From Dioscorea cayenensis subsp. rotundata (lineage: Eukaryota; Streptophyta; Magnoliopsida; Dioscoreales; Dioscoreaceae): a stretch of 64,000 nucleotides of DNA. Within the stretch, counting starts at the first letter, position 1, and each line of letters opens with the position of its first letter. A program made the translations under genes and the position numbers. The DNA is taken from positions 1,116,001-1,180,000 of the forward strand of contig NC_052479.1 of the NCBI RefSeq assembly GCF_009730915.1, written 5' to 3'. This document shows, in pieces, positions 1 through 12,000 of the stretch. Below the pieces are notes generated by a model that ran no database searches, had not been told where the DNA came from, and saw only the letters and a list, made by a program, of their open reading frames with translations.

Positions 1-1222
1 CGAGCCCAATGCCCATCAATCCCACAATTGAAGCAACGACCAGATCCAGGAGGTGGCCCTCTTCCTAGATATTCTCGAGAACCTCTAGGTCCCTGCATTA
101 CAATTACAGAGATTAAAGACAACATATAACTAAAATATACATGCTCAGATGCCCTGGAACAAAATTATAATCTGAACTTCTGTATTTAAATGTAAATATC
201 TAAATAAGAGACATACCCCCCTAGCAAATTCTACAATAATGCGACTTCCATCAAACTCCCGACCATCCAAGCTGTATCTTGCATCATCAGCATCCCTTGG
301 ATCGCTAAACTCCTATAAATTTGTACAATGGAACAGAAAACAAAAAAAATGCAAAAACAACCACAATAGGATAAAACAACCTGGACTTTAAAGGCAATAA
401 CAAAACAGTTATGTTGCAAAAGAGTTTTGCAACAATATCAAGGAGACCACAAAATAAAAGATTATTCAAACTCAAAATAAAAACAATGATTCAAAAAAAA
501 AAAGGAAGAAATACTTACAACAAAGGCGAAATCATGCTTCATATCCACGTCCCGTACTCTGCGGAAATGGTTGCCAGAAATAGTAAGCCCATCATGACTA
601 AGTTCCGAAGGGAATCATACTTCGCCCATCAGATGAATAAAACACCACTTCGAGATTGTTGCGATTTCCAAATAAAACATGCAATAACGTTACACAAAGA
701 ATCGCCAAAGTCTATACATTGCAAGAATGGCCACCAATTGCACCATGGGCACCCTCTCACCATATAGACCTCCAGGCTGGGCAAAATGCCCAACAACCTT
801 CAACAAGATTATTACAGTTAAAAAAACACAACACCTGGGGGTTCTCATAACATAACAGAAAAAAATAACGTGAACCCAAGCACAGAATGCTTGACTGGCA
901 ACGGACAATTGATGGTCAACCAAGTTACCCTAAAACCTTCTCCCGAATACAGGCGCCCACTAAAAAAGGTTCACAGTAGAAAATCATGCTAACTGGTCTT
1001 AAGAAGACACTTGACTTTTGTTAGTGGCAATCATCATCATGCAACCATAAACACCTTAATTTAGATGAATATATCATAATACATCACACAATATTGGAAA
1101 AAATTAAATCACAACCTTCCGTATCTGCTGAAGAGGTGCTCCAAATCACGAGAGCGAGTGCGCGAGGACAAACGCCCAACATACAATCTTGTGTTGCCAT
1201 ATCGATCATCATAACGAGGCAT
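1..1222 (-). CDS. RS2Z33: RS2Z33-type SR splicing factor, 5' part (3' end outside window)
   Basis: Plant-specific SR splicing factor (one RRM, two CCHC zinc knuckles, RS tail) acting in the nuclear spliceosome. Visible exons are 1222-1116, 558-519, 312-217 and 92-1, all with GT/AG borders and matching phases. They encode the start [16 protein letters not shown], the RRM (about residues 11-80, with RNP-like [12 protein letters not shown]), and the first zinc knuckle beginning [11 protein letters not shown] at the window edge. The second knuckle and the RS domain lie beyond position 1. The start is the first ATG after a 5'UTR intron acceptor (TTGCAG at 1230-1225). The near-identity of the N-terminus to Arabidopsis RS2Z32/33, as I remember it, makes the family call strong; choosing RS2Z33 over RS2Z32 is less sure. 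The first coding intron (1115-559) is long. In this family long introns host autoregulatory alternative splicing, but no such event can be shown here. Confidence 0.93.
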
Positions 1223-2279
1223 TTCTGCAACAGAAGAATAACAAAAAAATTCAAACAATACAAAAGCACAAATCATGAAAAGGATACCAAAGCTAATCCA
1301 CAAAACCAAGTAAAATATTGAAACATAAATAAGGCAAAAACCACATACTAATGATGAATCAAAAATAAGTATCACAACACAATCATCAAGAGAAAAAAAT
1401 ATATGTTGAGATAAAACTAGAATACCACGCTCACATACAACTAAAGAAAAAGAAACATTTTCAAGAATGGTGGATTACTAGCTAAGAGAGAAAATAATAG
1501 GGTCACCAAATTTTTGGCAATCAAGCACATGAAAAAGAATTGGAGTTTGATCAATCAAATGACTTCATGGTTAAGCAACACTGATTAAATCATGCATGTT
1601 TATTAATCAGCAATAAATAGTGCATGTCCGTGTGTGCCATCTTTTATGCATTATCAAGCCCAAAATTATACTAATTCATCTCTATCTACACAAAATTGCG
1701 ACCAAATAATGCCGCTAAACAAATACGCCTGAACTTGCTTGCGAATTAATGAAACAGTATAGATGATTAAATCAAAATCATTAGTCAATAAAAGCCCACA
1801 GAATTGAATCCAATACCACGAAAAAATAATTCTTGACGACAGGAAAATACAGCATAATTCCGTAATTAAAAAAAAACTTTAATGATTTAGATCCTGAAAC
1901 AAAAACCAGGATAATCAAAATCCGAAAGTTTCCAAAATTTCGACTGTTTACCAATCCAGAACCATGAATCAAAACTAAAAGAATGAATCACTAAAAACCC
2001 TCAATTACGAATTCGTGCCGAGAATAACAAGAGTAAAAATTCACTTAAAGCGCAAGATCTAACACAAGAACATCAGATCCATAAGCTCTGACAATACACA
2101 AGTTAAAAGGAATTCAAAAATCAGTAAGATAAAAATCATCACCATGATCCATAAAAATTCACACATAATTAAGCAATCAAGCAAAAAAGAACCATGGAAC
2201 AGATAAATCCACTATCAACAGTGATAATAAATCGAAAATCGAAGAACTATAGACGAAGATCGAAGAGAAGAATCCATAC

Positions 2280-2377
2280 CAGCGAGATCGAAGAGGAGCG
2301 GAGGAAACCCTAGACTTGCTCGAAGACTGCGCGAACCGGCGGATCAATTGTGAGAATCCCCTTTCTGTGTTTATATA
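2280..2377 (-). promoter_or_regulatory. TATA box and noncoding first exon of the RS2Z33-like gene
   Basis: On the minus strand TATATAA lies at 2377-2371, about 30 bases before a probable transcription start near 2345. The leader runs to a GT donor (GTATGG) at 2279 and joins the acceptor at 1225, giving a 5'UTR intron of about 1.05 kb. The start site is inferred from TATA spacing. Confidence 0.6.
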
Positions 2378-2399
2378 GGGTCATCTAGATGTGATTGAA

Positions 2400-5090
2400 C
2401 GGCTGAGATTCTATTACAGTAAATCGACGGTCGAGATGGCCCCTGTCTATTAGGGTGTGAATCTTATATAAAGAAAAGTTTTTTTTTTTTTGTTACGGTT
2501 TGAATTCCATGAGTGAGGTGGCTCATTTTTATTTTGAACATCAAACTCTAATTTACATTAATTTGATTATTTAATTTTAATTTAACTTCATTGGATAATA
2601 AATCAAAGATTTTAACCCCTAACTAATTATATAATTATCAAAAAATCTGAGTCGTTTCCCCAAAACATATTATTAAATATATTGGAGGTGTCATATCATC
2701 AAAAAGAGTCAAATCATTTATTTGGGAGCTGAAATCTCTTGATTTACTATGAAGTAAAATTAAATTAAAATTGAGTGATCAAATTGATATAAATTTAAGT
2801 TCGGTGATCAAAGTGAAAATGCATCAAAGTTTAGTAACCTATGACAGTAATTACATCGTCAAAAAGTATATTTTCCCCTTATTTTTTTATTTTTAAAAAA
2901 TAAATATTTTGATTAAGTGATTAATGTTTTAAACAAACGAAAAAAAAAAGGTTAAATCATATTTTAAACAGTATGTCAAAATCTCAAAAAATCAGTGAAA
3001 ATATGCTAATCACTTTTTGGTACATAAGCATTGATTCTTTAGCGTGGAGTATTTGCGTTCGACTAAAGGAGTTAGTTCGAATTATAATTCACACTGAATG
3101 AGAGTATAAATGTTTTAAGTGAATAATTTTGTGCTTGTGCAATTTTTTTTAGGTGATTTGTTATCTTACTAAAATAAAATTATAAGTATAAAAATCAACA
3201 AACAAAATTTAAAATAATTTAAAGATAAGATATGATAAATACATATAATATAAAAAATAATTTCACCATTAGAATCAAGTGAGGAGTTAAGAGATCCACT
3301 GTATTTCACAACATTAGTTGAGTTTTAAAATAATTTCTGTACCGAACCGAGTTCGAGTTTTCATCGAATCGAGCCCGAGTAGCTTGCGAGTAGAGGTGTA
3401 TCATTTATACCCCTACTTATGGACTATGGAGAGATGAACCCATGGAATCAGTTACTATAAACCCTAGATTTGGTTCTGTTTTGTCTATTGGATTACTTCT
3501 ATTTAATAACTTATAAAGTAAAGTATATGGATCTTTTAAGATAATTACCAATCTATTTTTAGATTATATAATAAAAATAATAAAATTTATAAGACATTAT
3601 TAAGAATGAGCGTCTTGGTTCTTTGGTGGTTACCACAGAATCATGTTCACCGGATCAAAAATTTATGGACTATGGGCTTTGATCAAATTGGTTTATGATT
3701 AACTAAAAATGGAATCATTTGTGTCTTTCATTGATTAAAAATAGATAAATTTAAGAACTATGTAAAACATTTAAATGTTATATATATATATATAATATAT
3801 ATTAATCAAAGCCAATTAGACACGACCTATAATGTAAAATATATATTTTTTTAAATAAAGGGGTTTTTTTGAAAAGTAAGTTGATGCTAAATAATTTAAT
3901 TATTTTCCGAAAGTGCGGAGTACTAAAAAAACTCAAACTTAAAAAAACCTCTACCGACAAATGAAAAAAAAATCAATTTGCTAACTGTTAACGTCTGCTT
4001 GACAACTTTGGTACATTTATTTTTCTTATTTATTTTTTTATTTTTTCTCATGGATGTATGTTTATATCAAGTATATATGTTTTGCTTGTTTTGTAATTAT
4101 AGTTATTTGAAGTTAGAAACTTTCCAATACTCTAAAATCATTGTGTTACAAAAACTTTATTTTTTTAATTTATTATTTTAAATTTTAAAAATTCCAAAAA
4201 TCACTTGTTGTTATGTTTTGCTATAGGGAAAAAAATTTAGAGGAGGGAAAAAAACACTCAACACTGTTTAAAAAAAATTAAGAAAAAATAAATTATAAAT
4301 TTTTGAAAGTTTAAAAATTATTTAAATAAACCACTCTGACCTTTGAATGTTTTTTTAGACAATTTTTTTAGTTTACTTTTTTTTTCAATCATTGTAACCT
4401 ACTCTGTTAGTTTATTATATCTTACTAGTATGTAATTTCCGTTTAATAAATATAATTTTTGTTTAACATTAAGTGTTTACATGTAACCATATAAGTTTTT
4501 ATTTAATATACTATATTTTTGTTTAATATTTATTTTTAATATTTAATATTTGACATTTTTATTTAATATTATATATTTTTACTTAAAAAACTGAGTGACA
4601 TTTCATTTAATATCAACCACTTTTATGATAAAAGCACTAAAAAGTAATGGTAAGAAATTTTTTTTTTTTTAAGAATACCCAAATTTACAAATATGCCACA
4701 ACATCTACGGAGGTTTAAATTTAATGTAAAAATATTTTTCTGATGTATCTTCATTGTCCTTTGACCAAAGAGTTGGCATGGAAATAATTAGTAGCCGTTT
4801 CTCTTCAGAGCAACAGGAAGTTCATCAAAGTTGAACAATTTGTGAATAAATAAAATTTAGAGGGATTTTTAAGGTATTTCGAGGAAAAAACTAAATACTA
4901 ATTTTCAAAAATAAAAAAATTATCAGAGATATATATATTTATGTAAAAAAATCAAAGCCCGGCAGGTCCCTCGAAATTTATGAAAAAGTACGTGTCCTTT
5001 TGGCAAAAATTAGGCTGGTCTTTTTCACATGGGTCCCTGGGTAGTTGCGTAATTACGAAGGATAAGCACGATCCGATATCGTAAACATAA
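2400..5090. other. AT-rich intergenic region, no gene seen
   Basis: Between the divergent RS2Z33-like and glycine-rich protein genes. It holds long A and T runs, a short TA run near 3780-3795, and degenerate repeats of the form TTTAATATT at 4440-4590. No open frame has recognisable protein similarity and no clear transposon ends were found. Confidence 0.6.
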
Positions 5091-5097
5091 CACGCAA

Positions 5098-5167
5098 ACG
5101 CGTCATTGAAGACACGCGTGTGTTTATAGAGACGTCATCGTTCTCTTTATATGCTTATCTATAAAAA
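5098..5167 (+). promoter_or_regulatory. Promoter of the glycine-rich protein gene: two CGCG boxes, an ACGT element and TATA
   Basis: ACGCGT occurs at 5098-5103 and 5114-5119, the second inside the palindrome ACACGCGTGT. GACGTCAT follows at 5131-5138 and TATAAAAA at 5160-5167. (A/C/G)CGCG(T/C/G) is the site of calmodulin-binding CAMTA factors, and ACGT cores bind bZIP factors. Together they suggest a calcium- or stress-responsive promoter; that role is inferred. Confidence 0.5.
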
Positions 5168-5242
5168 TCGGAGCTTTTTCTCTCTTTAGTGCTTTCTCGT
5201 TGGCTCATCCGAGTTCCCCGATCACCATCGACGAAGAGCATT

Positions 5243-6881
5243 GTGAGGCCTTTACCAATTTTCTTTTTTTTGGTTGTTTGATCGTTTAATTTGATCTAAT
5301 TTGATCGCTTGTTGCTGTTCTTTTGCGGCATCTGATCTTTGATAGATTTTGTGTTTTGATTTTTGATTTTTAGTTTTTTTTTTTTTTTTTTTTTGAGATT
5401 TGTTATGAATGAAGGTTAGCATTGCATAAGAATCATTGAGGGCTTTCCATATTCTCTCTTTTTGCTTGTTTGATCGTTTATTTGATGTAATTTGATCGAT
5501 CTAATCCTTTTTTATGTTTATTTTCTGTGTTTTGATTGTGGAATCTCTCTCTTTTTTTTGGATTTAACACCATCTGATCATATTATTTATATATTTACAG
5601 ATTCTGAGGCTTTTTGGTGGATTTTGCATGTTTTGATTTCTGATTTACTGCGTTTGTTGTATGATTTCATTTGATTCATTTTTGGTAAAGTTTTTGTTTT
5701 TAATTTAGAGCATGAGATTTGATTGTGTATTTGAGATTTGTTTTTAATTCATGAAAGGATGCATGGAGGTGTTGAAGGGATAAATTTTATGGCATGATTT
5801 GGTTTATTTTCTCGAAATTTTCTTGTTTGTAATTTGGCTCATGAGTTTTGGTTGTGAATTTGAGATAGATGAATTGGCTTTATTTTCATGAGAGGATGTG
5901 TAGAGATGTTCAGGTGATAGTTATTTCATATTTAATTGAAAAGAAGGAGAAATGTTCTTGAGTTTTATATTGGATTCGATAGAATAATAGGAAATTTTTA
6001 GGTTAATAGTCAAGATTGACATATATAATTAAGTTTTGAATGTGAAGATCACATGGATGCCTTAATGATAGGTTAATAGAACATCCACTGTCAGTAGTCT
6101 TATGAGAGATGGGAATTGAAGTAGTTTCGATTCTGGGCATAACAATCAATCTTATATACTTGCTTTGTTGGACTTCCTAGTACTAGTTAGTGTTGGGTTT
6201 TAAAAAAGAACCATTTTGTTGCTAGTTGAGTTTAGACCATTGTTGCTAGCTGAGTTTAGATCAAATTTTGACATTAGATAATATAAAAAGACAGTGATAA
6301 TACTAAAGCAGAGTGGATCTGGAATGCGTTAATTGATGTGTTTGCCCGTCATGTCTGAAATTATTACACAATTTTGGCATTTGCAGATATGAAAATCTGC
6401 AAAGGGTGAATGTATAAGAAACTTAGACATTGATTCGATTATGATAAGCTTTTTTTATGAGGATTTGGTGAAGATACTTTTTGTTTGTTTTTTTTCAAAA
6501 ATATGAAAGATAAAGTATGGGAAAATAGAGATCGATTATTTCGTGAAGTATTTTGGTATTAAATGTTACAGTGTTCAATAGGAAAAGATGATTTTAAAAT
6601 GGTTTTCTCTGGCTGACCTTGAATTTTCGGGACATGATTTGTTAACATGCAGCTGTACTCATGGTTTGCTAATTGTCTATAGTCATGGTTTAAAGTCATC
6701 ATATCTAATCTTATCATGGAGTAGTATTAGTTTGCGTAGTGTTGCCATTTGGTGAAGCAAAGTGTTTAATCAGCACAAAGGCCTCCCAACAAATTAGAAA
6801 ATGTTCTTTGCTGAATTCATTCTGATAACTTGTTGGGTTGTGTTTATATTCTAATGTCTATTCATTTATCCCTTCTTGCAG
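5243..6881 (+). other. Long 5'UTR intron of the glycine-rich protein gene
   Basis: The leader (about 5190-5242) meets GTGAGG at 5243. The acceptor CTTCTTGCAG ends at 6881, 19 bases before the ATG. The intron is T-rich on the sense strand and contains internal duplications near its 5' end. Long first introns in leaders of highly expressed plant genes often raise expression; no element here proves that. Confidence 0.65.
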
Positions 6882-6900
6882 AATTCACTAGATAGACAAA

Positions 6901-8031
6901 ATGGGTGGTGGCAAAGATAAGAATGATGGCTCAGAGAGTAGCGACAAAGGCTTGTTTTCAAATTTGGCGTATGGGCTTGCTGGACATCTTCCTGGACAAT
7001 ATTCATCAGGGGCATACCCTCCTCCATATGGACACCCTCAAGCACCTGGTGCATATCCTCCACAGGGATATCCTCCACAGGGGTACCCACCATCTGGGTA
7101 TCCACCGGCCGGTGGACATCAACCATATGGTTATCCACCTTCTGGTTATCCACCTTCTGGTTATCCACCAGCTGGCTACCCTGCACCATCTGCTCCTCCG
7201 CATTACGGTATGTATAAACACTGCCAATATTAGTTCTGCTGATTGTGTAGTTTACTTCAGAGAAGCTTTAGTAACATCATTGGTGCTACATCACAGTTAT
7301 GAATTTTATAAACCAATACCATGTTGGTTTATATATTGCAATCTTAAGTACTTGCATTTTCAACCAACAGCAGTTATTAGCTTGAGTGATGCCATCAATG
7401 TCACCTCACAGATACCCAATATATTTTCCAATATTTCTTTTTACATGTTAGTAACTCAATAGCAAGAACAAGGCCTGGATCAAGATGTTAACCGTTGTTT
7501 CAAATTCTCACCGGATACACCATTTCATCATGATTTACATTAGTTATCAAACTCAGTAATTGTCCACTAAAGTCAGCATTACATCTTTATTCTACTACAC
7601 CTTCTTTCAGTTATATGTTTTGCCTTTATATGCCTGATTCGATCAAAGCCTCGGCCATAAACATCTTGTTCCATGGTCTCGCAAATACTTGGAATAAGAA
7701 AATGACGTCGAAGTTATTAACCTTAGCACTTTCAGTATATACTCATGTTTAATTTTCTGAAACTCTAGGTTCAAGTCATGGAAGTCATGGATCTGGATAT
7801 GGACCATTGTTAGCTGGAGGTGTGGCTGCTGCTGCCGCTGCTTATGGTGCTCACCAGTTATCCCATGGTCATATGGGACACGGTATGTTCCATGGACATG
7901 GCCATCACCATGGATATGGCCATCATGGAAAATTTAAGCACCATGGTAAATTCAAACATGGGAAGTTTGGCAAACACATGTTTGGTGGCAAGCATGGGAT
8001 GTTTGGTGGCAAGTTCAAAAAATGGAAGTAA
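6901..8031 (+). CDS. Glycine-rich protein A3-like, XYPPX repeat protein
   Basis: Two exons, 6901-7207 and 7769-8031, encode 189 residues. The N-terminus (MGGGKDKNDGSESSDKGLFS) is followed by a proline/tyrosine/glycine repeat region (about residues 40-100) with repeated GYPPSGYPP units, then a short Ala-rich hydrophobic segment (LLAGGVAAAAAAYGAHQL) and a His/Gly/Lys-rich tail with GKFKHHGKFKHGKFGK and a final KKWK. This layout is the plant glycine-rich protein A3 (GRP-3, XYPPX repeat) family. Its biochemical role is poorly known; family members are small stress- or wound-responsive proteins. The intron is phase 1, splitting a glycine codon (CATTACG|GTATGT). The His-rich tail could bind metal ions, but that is inference. 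There is no obvious signal peptide. Confidence 0.88.
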
Positions 8032-8040
8032 TTACAAGTG

Positions 8041-8171
8041 AATGTCTACTCGTATCGTATAGTTTGAGAACTTCAGTATCATTCATGTGACACTGCTCTG
8101 ACTTCGTATCGTCGTCTTTTGTTGGATTAAGTTGATATAAGTGTCTGTCACTTAAATTTTTTAGTCGATTG

Positions 8172-8203
<32 letters not shown>

Positions 8204-8890
8204 GAATTGAGCTAATTAGTTCACTGTGCTGATGTTTGCTTGATAAGTCTTTGGTGTGTTCTTTATGGTTTTATGTTTGTTAATATGATGTTGCTGCTGA
8301 GCAGCAGGATTTATCTGTGTAAAGTGTTTGCATTGTCTGTTCGTTTGATATAAATTTTTTTATTCTTTGTATCTCTCTCTCTTTTTTTTTTTATTTTTTT
8401 TTTAAGATAAAGTTTGTATACTTTATATTATGTAAATTCTTTTAAATATGCCAATGTTGAAAAAACCCAAAAAATAATTATCAATTTATCAATAGTTGCT
8501 TGGTCTATTAGCGTTGCTCCATATTTATATTTATCACCTAGTGTAAAAAAAAATTAATAATTATCAATTTAAGAAAAAAATTGAAAATAATATATTACTA
8601 TAAAAAATATAAATGATGATTTCATATATATTCTTTTTTTCCTAAAAAGAATACAATTACAAGTTCATCCCAAACAAATTTAACAATAATTCTCAATAAT
8701 TTAACAATATTCATTATTTTACTCATTTAAAATAAATATTTATTTTTAAAAACCAACCATAACCTTTTTTATTTTTTTCAGAGTTAATTTTTCATTATTT
8801 TAAATGAGAAAAAAAAATATATATGAGAAACGAAAAGATAATGATTAAACTAAAATATTTCTAGTATAAATTTTCCTAAACCCGTCAGGA
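8041..8890. other. 3' flank and AT-rich spacer before RPP30
   Basis: The first part is 3'UTR of the glycine-rich protein gene and contains a TA run at about 8170-8205. The rest is AT-rich without a gene. TATAAA at 8865-8870 is a possible TATA box for RPP30, whose leader would be about 150 bases. Confidence 0.5.
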
Positions 8891-9053
8891 TTGCCACCGG
8901 TTTTCATCGTTAACCGTTGATCTCAACGACGAAACAATCAACGGCCGAGAACCTATCGGGTTTCGATCACGCCGCCCGAATCCGCTAAAGAGCTTCTTAT
9001 TGGATCCGACCCGAAACCGCCGCCACCGAGGTCCCTCTTCGTTCCCGGCTTCA

Positions 9054-12000
9054 ATGGCTCTCTTCTTCGATCTCCGAATCCCCTTCCTCGAATCCGGCGG
9101 CTCACCGGCGCCGGACCTCAAGGCCCGGAAGGACGCCCGCCTCCGCGCCGTCGTCATGGCCATGGAGCTCGGCTACGCCGGCGTAGCCTACGAACGCTGC
9201 TTCCGTGGCGTCCTCTCCGAGCGCGATCGCTGTAAGATCCCTCCGTTTCCCCTTTCTTCCCTTCTCGCCGCCGCCCCCGCGCTCCACTCCACTGTATCCT
9301 TCCACCGCAACCTTGTTGGCTCCCCTCTCTCGTCCCCCTTCCGCCAGTATACCCGCCTCACTGTTCTCGTTGATAGCCTCCCCTCTATCGCCGCTCTCAA
9401 CTCTGGGAACCCCTTGCTCCGATCTTATGACATTGTTGCTGCTCGCCCTCTTAACCAGACTGCGTTCGAGCAGACTTGCCAGACCTCCGAGGTGCTTATT
9501 CGCTCTCTCTTTCTCACTTTGATTTCACTAGTTGATGTTTCTTTTGATTTAACTGTTGTTTTTTCTGTGATTTACTCGATTCTCTGAGCTATTGAACTCG
9601 CTCGATGATGGTAGTGTTGCTTTCGAGCATATAAAAGACGTTTTTGCATTATTAGTTCTTTTGAAGATGATAGTATTGCTTTCATGTAATGCACAGAGTA
9701 ATACAATCAAATCAAGGATTGTTTTATTATTATTATTATTATTTTAAAATTTTTAATTTGTGTTGCATGTTCAAGTATAAACTACAAGTAATGTAAAAAA
9801 TAGTAGAATAAAAATTGTGGATTAGTTTGTTTTGTAAAATTTTGATCTGTGATGCTTCTTTAAGCATGAAATATGAGTAATGTGCAAGATATTTGGATGA
9901 AAATTAGGGATTGGTTTGTTTTGTAAAATGTTAACCTGTAATGCATGTTTAAGCGGAAACTAGAGCATATAGGCTTGGGTGTGCTGCACTCTTTGTAATT
10001 CTTACTCTTGCTATTTTGTCAAGACTGTTCGTTTTTGGTGATACGGACTTGTATGGACATTCAAGGCATCTGATTATCTGGATAACAATGGTTATTTTTA
10101 TTTTATCCCATACAGGTTGACTTGATTTCTATAGACTTCTCACAAAAACTTCCTTTCCGTTTGAAACTCCCGATGATTGAAGCTGCAATCAAGGTGCTGA
10201 AGAGACTTCCTACAATACTTGTGCTAATGTTTTTGTGCAACAGATTATTTTTTAATTTAGTGAATTTGTCTTCTTATATCAAAATTGCTTGTGCAGCGTG
10301 GTGTTTATTTTGAGATCACATACGCAGACTTGATTCTTGATGTTAATAGGAGGCAAATGCTTTCAGAAGCCAAGGTAAGATCTAGTTCATGTATGTTTCT
10401 ATTTTTAAGGTAACCTATGGCGAACTGGATCAATATTTGACTTTTGCTATACTCTTTCTTTATTTTGTCTGAAGAGTTATTTTAGTAGTTGTTTATGAAA
10501 AAAGGATGGCTTTTCAAGGATGATGAGGGATGCCAACTTGATCATTGTTACTAGATTATTTTGATGTTCTTGTCATTTTTCCTGTGTTTATATGTTAAAA
10601 CACAAAAGATAAAGATATGTGCTCTGTACTATTTTAACTTTGTGCTAACTACTACTCAGATATTATGCAATTTTGTGACTTTATTATTGAAAACATCATT
10701 CATTCCATGTTTCCGTTTTTTCTCTTTTGGCATTAGAATTTATAGTTTGAGATTTGGATGAATGTACCTCTTCCATTATAAAGATTCCAGTTTTGTATAG
10801 TTTTTAGTTGCTTTTTTTTTTTAAAAAAAATATGAAGTTTTAATCAAATTGTTCCTTACTTGGCATGGACACTAAATTTCATCAAATTTTACATTTTTCA
10901 TTATCATGTCTGTTAACAGCATATTTATTTCAACTCTGCTATTCCACTCAAGAATTCTCCTTGTATCATTTCCAGCTTCTAGTTGATTGGACACGAGGGA
11001 GAAATATTATTATTTCAAGTGCTGCAGCAAATGCAAATGCACTCAGAGGGCCATATGATATAATTAATTTGTCTGTAGTTTTACTTGGTTTTTCCATGGA
11101 AAAGGCCAAGGCAGCCATTTCTAAGAACTGCAGGTTTCCTTGGAACCCTTTTTTATTTTTTGGGTACACAAAGGTGCCCTTTCTATCATTCTACTGCATG
11201 TTCATGAGCCAGCTTTATTGGATATATACAGGTCACTACTGGAAAATGCCCTAAGAAAGAAACACTTCTATAAAGAAGCTATCCGAATTGAAAGAATACC
11301 AGATGTGCAAGCAGACACTAAGAGCAGTTGGCTTGGCAACTGGAATGACTGGGATCCTATTTCTAGTGGTGAAAATGATTTGCCACCATTGGATGATATT
11401 GCAAAATTTTTCTCTGCTGCCAGTAATGTCCCAAAAAGTTCTGCAATTGATTTCAAATCCGCTGTGGATGATATGCAACTTAGGAGTTGCTTATCTGGTG
11501 TTAAATTAGACACCCATCTGACAGGCGCTGATTCATTGAATTTGTCATCTGAGAAACCTAGTTTGTCTAGTGTTGCTGATGAATTCCCTTGTGCTACTGA
11601 CAAAAATTATCAGCAACCTAATATTGTTCAATTTCCATTTGTGGACAACCTGTCCATGACCATGGGACCTTTAGAACACCAGTGTGAGTCCGAACATGTT
11701 TTGGCCGCAAAAAGTGACATGGAAACTATAATGGTCGATGCAGAGGAACCTGGCATGGCTGTTGCATCAAGGGATGATATTCTTGCTACTGAAGGCAACC
11801 CAATTTCACCAGATACCAATCTGTTGCATTCCTTGCATTTCAAGAACACCAAGCCCTCTGCTCCATACACTGAAGTTGGTGAGAGTTCCAATGAGCCTGA
11901 TGTCGTCTTAATTTCAGCTGAGAAACAGAATGATGCCATGGAATTAGAGGATGTTGTCCCTTATCAGTCCAGTGATAAGATTTCACCTAATGGTGTGGAG

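Noticed and set aside
6905-7462. 185-residue frame over exon 1 of the glycine-rich protein gene
   Set aside because: Shadow frame that runs into the intron; the XYPPX frame has family-typical sequence and correct splice sites.
9000-9053. Upstream ATG adding 18 residues to RPP30
   Set aside because: The extension is Arg/Pro-rich and unlike the family start; the p30 domain begins directly at ATG 9054.
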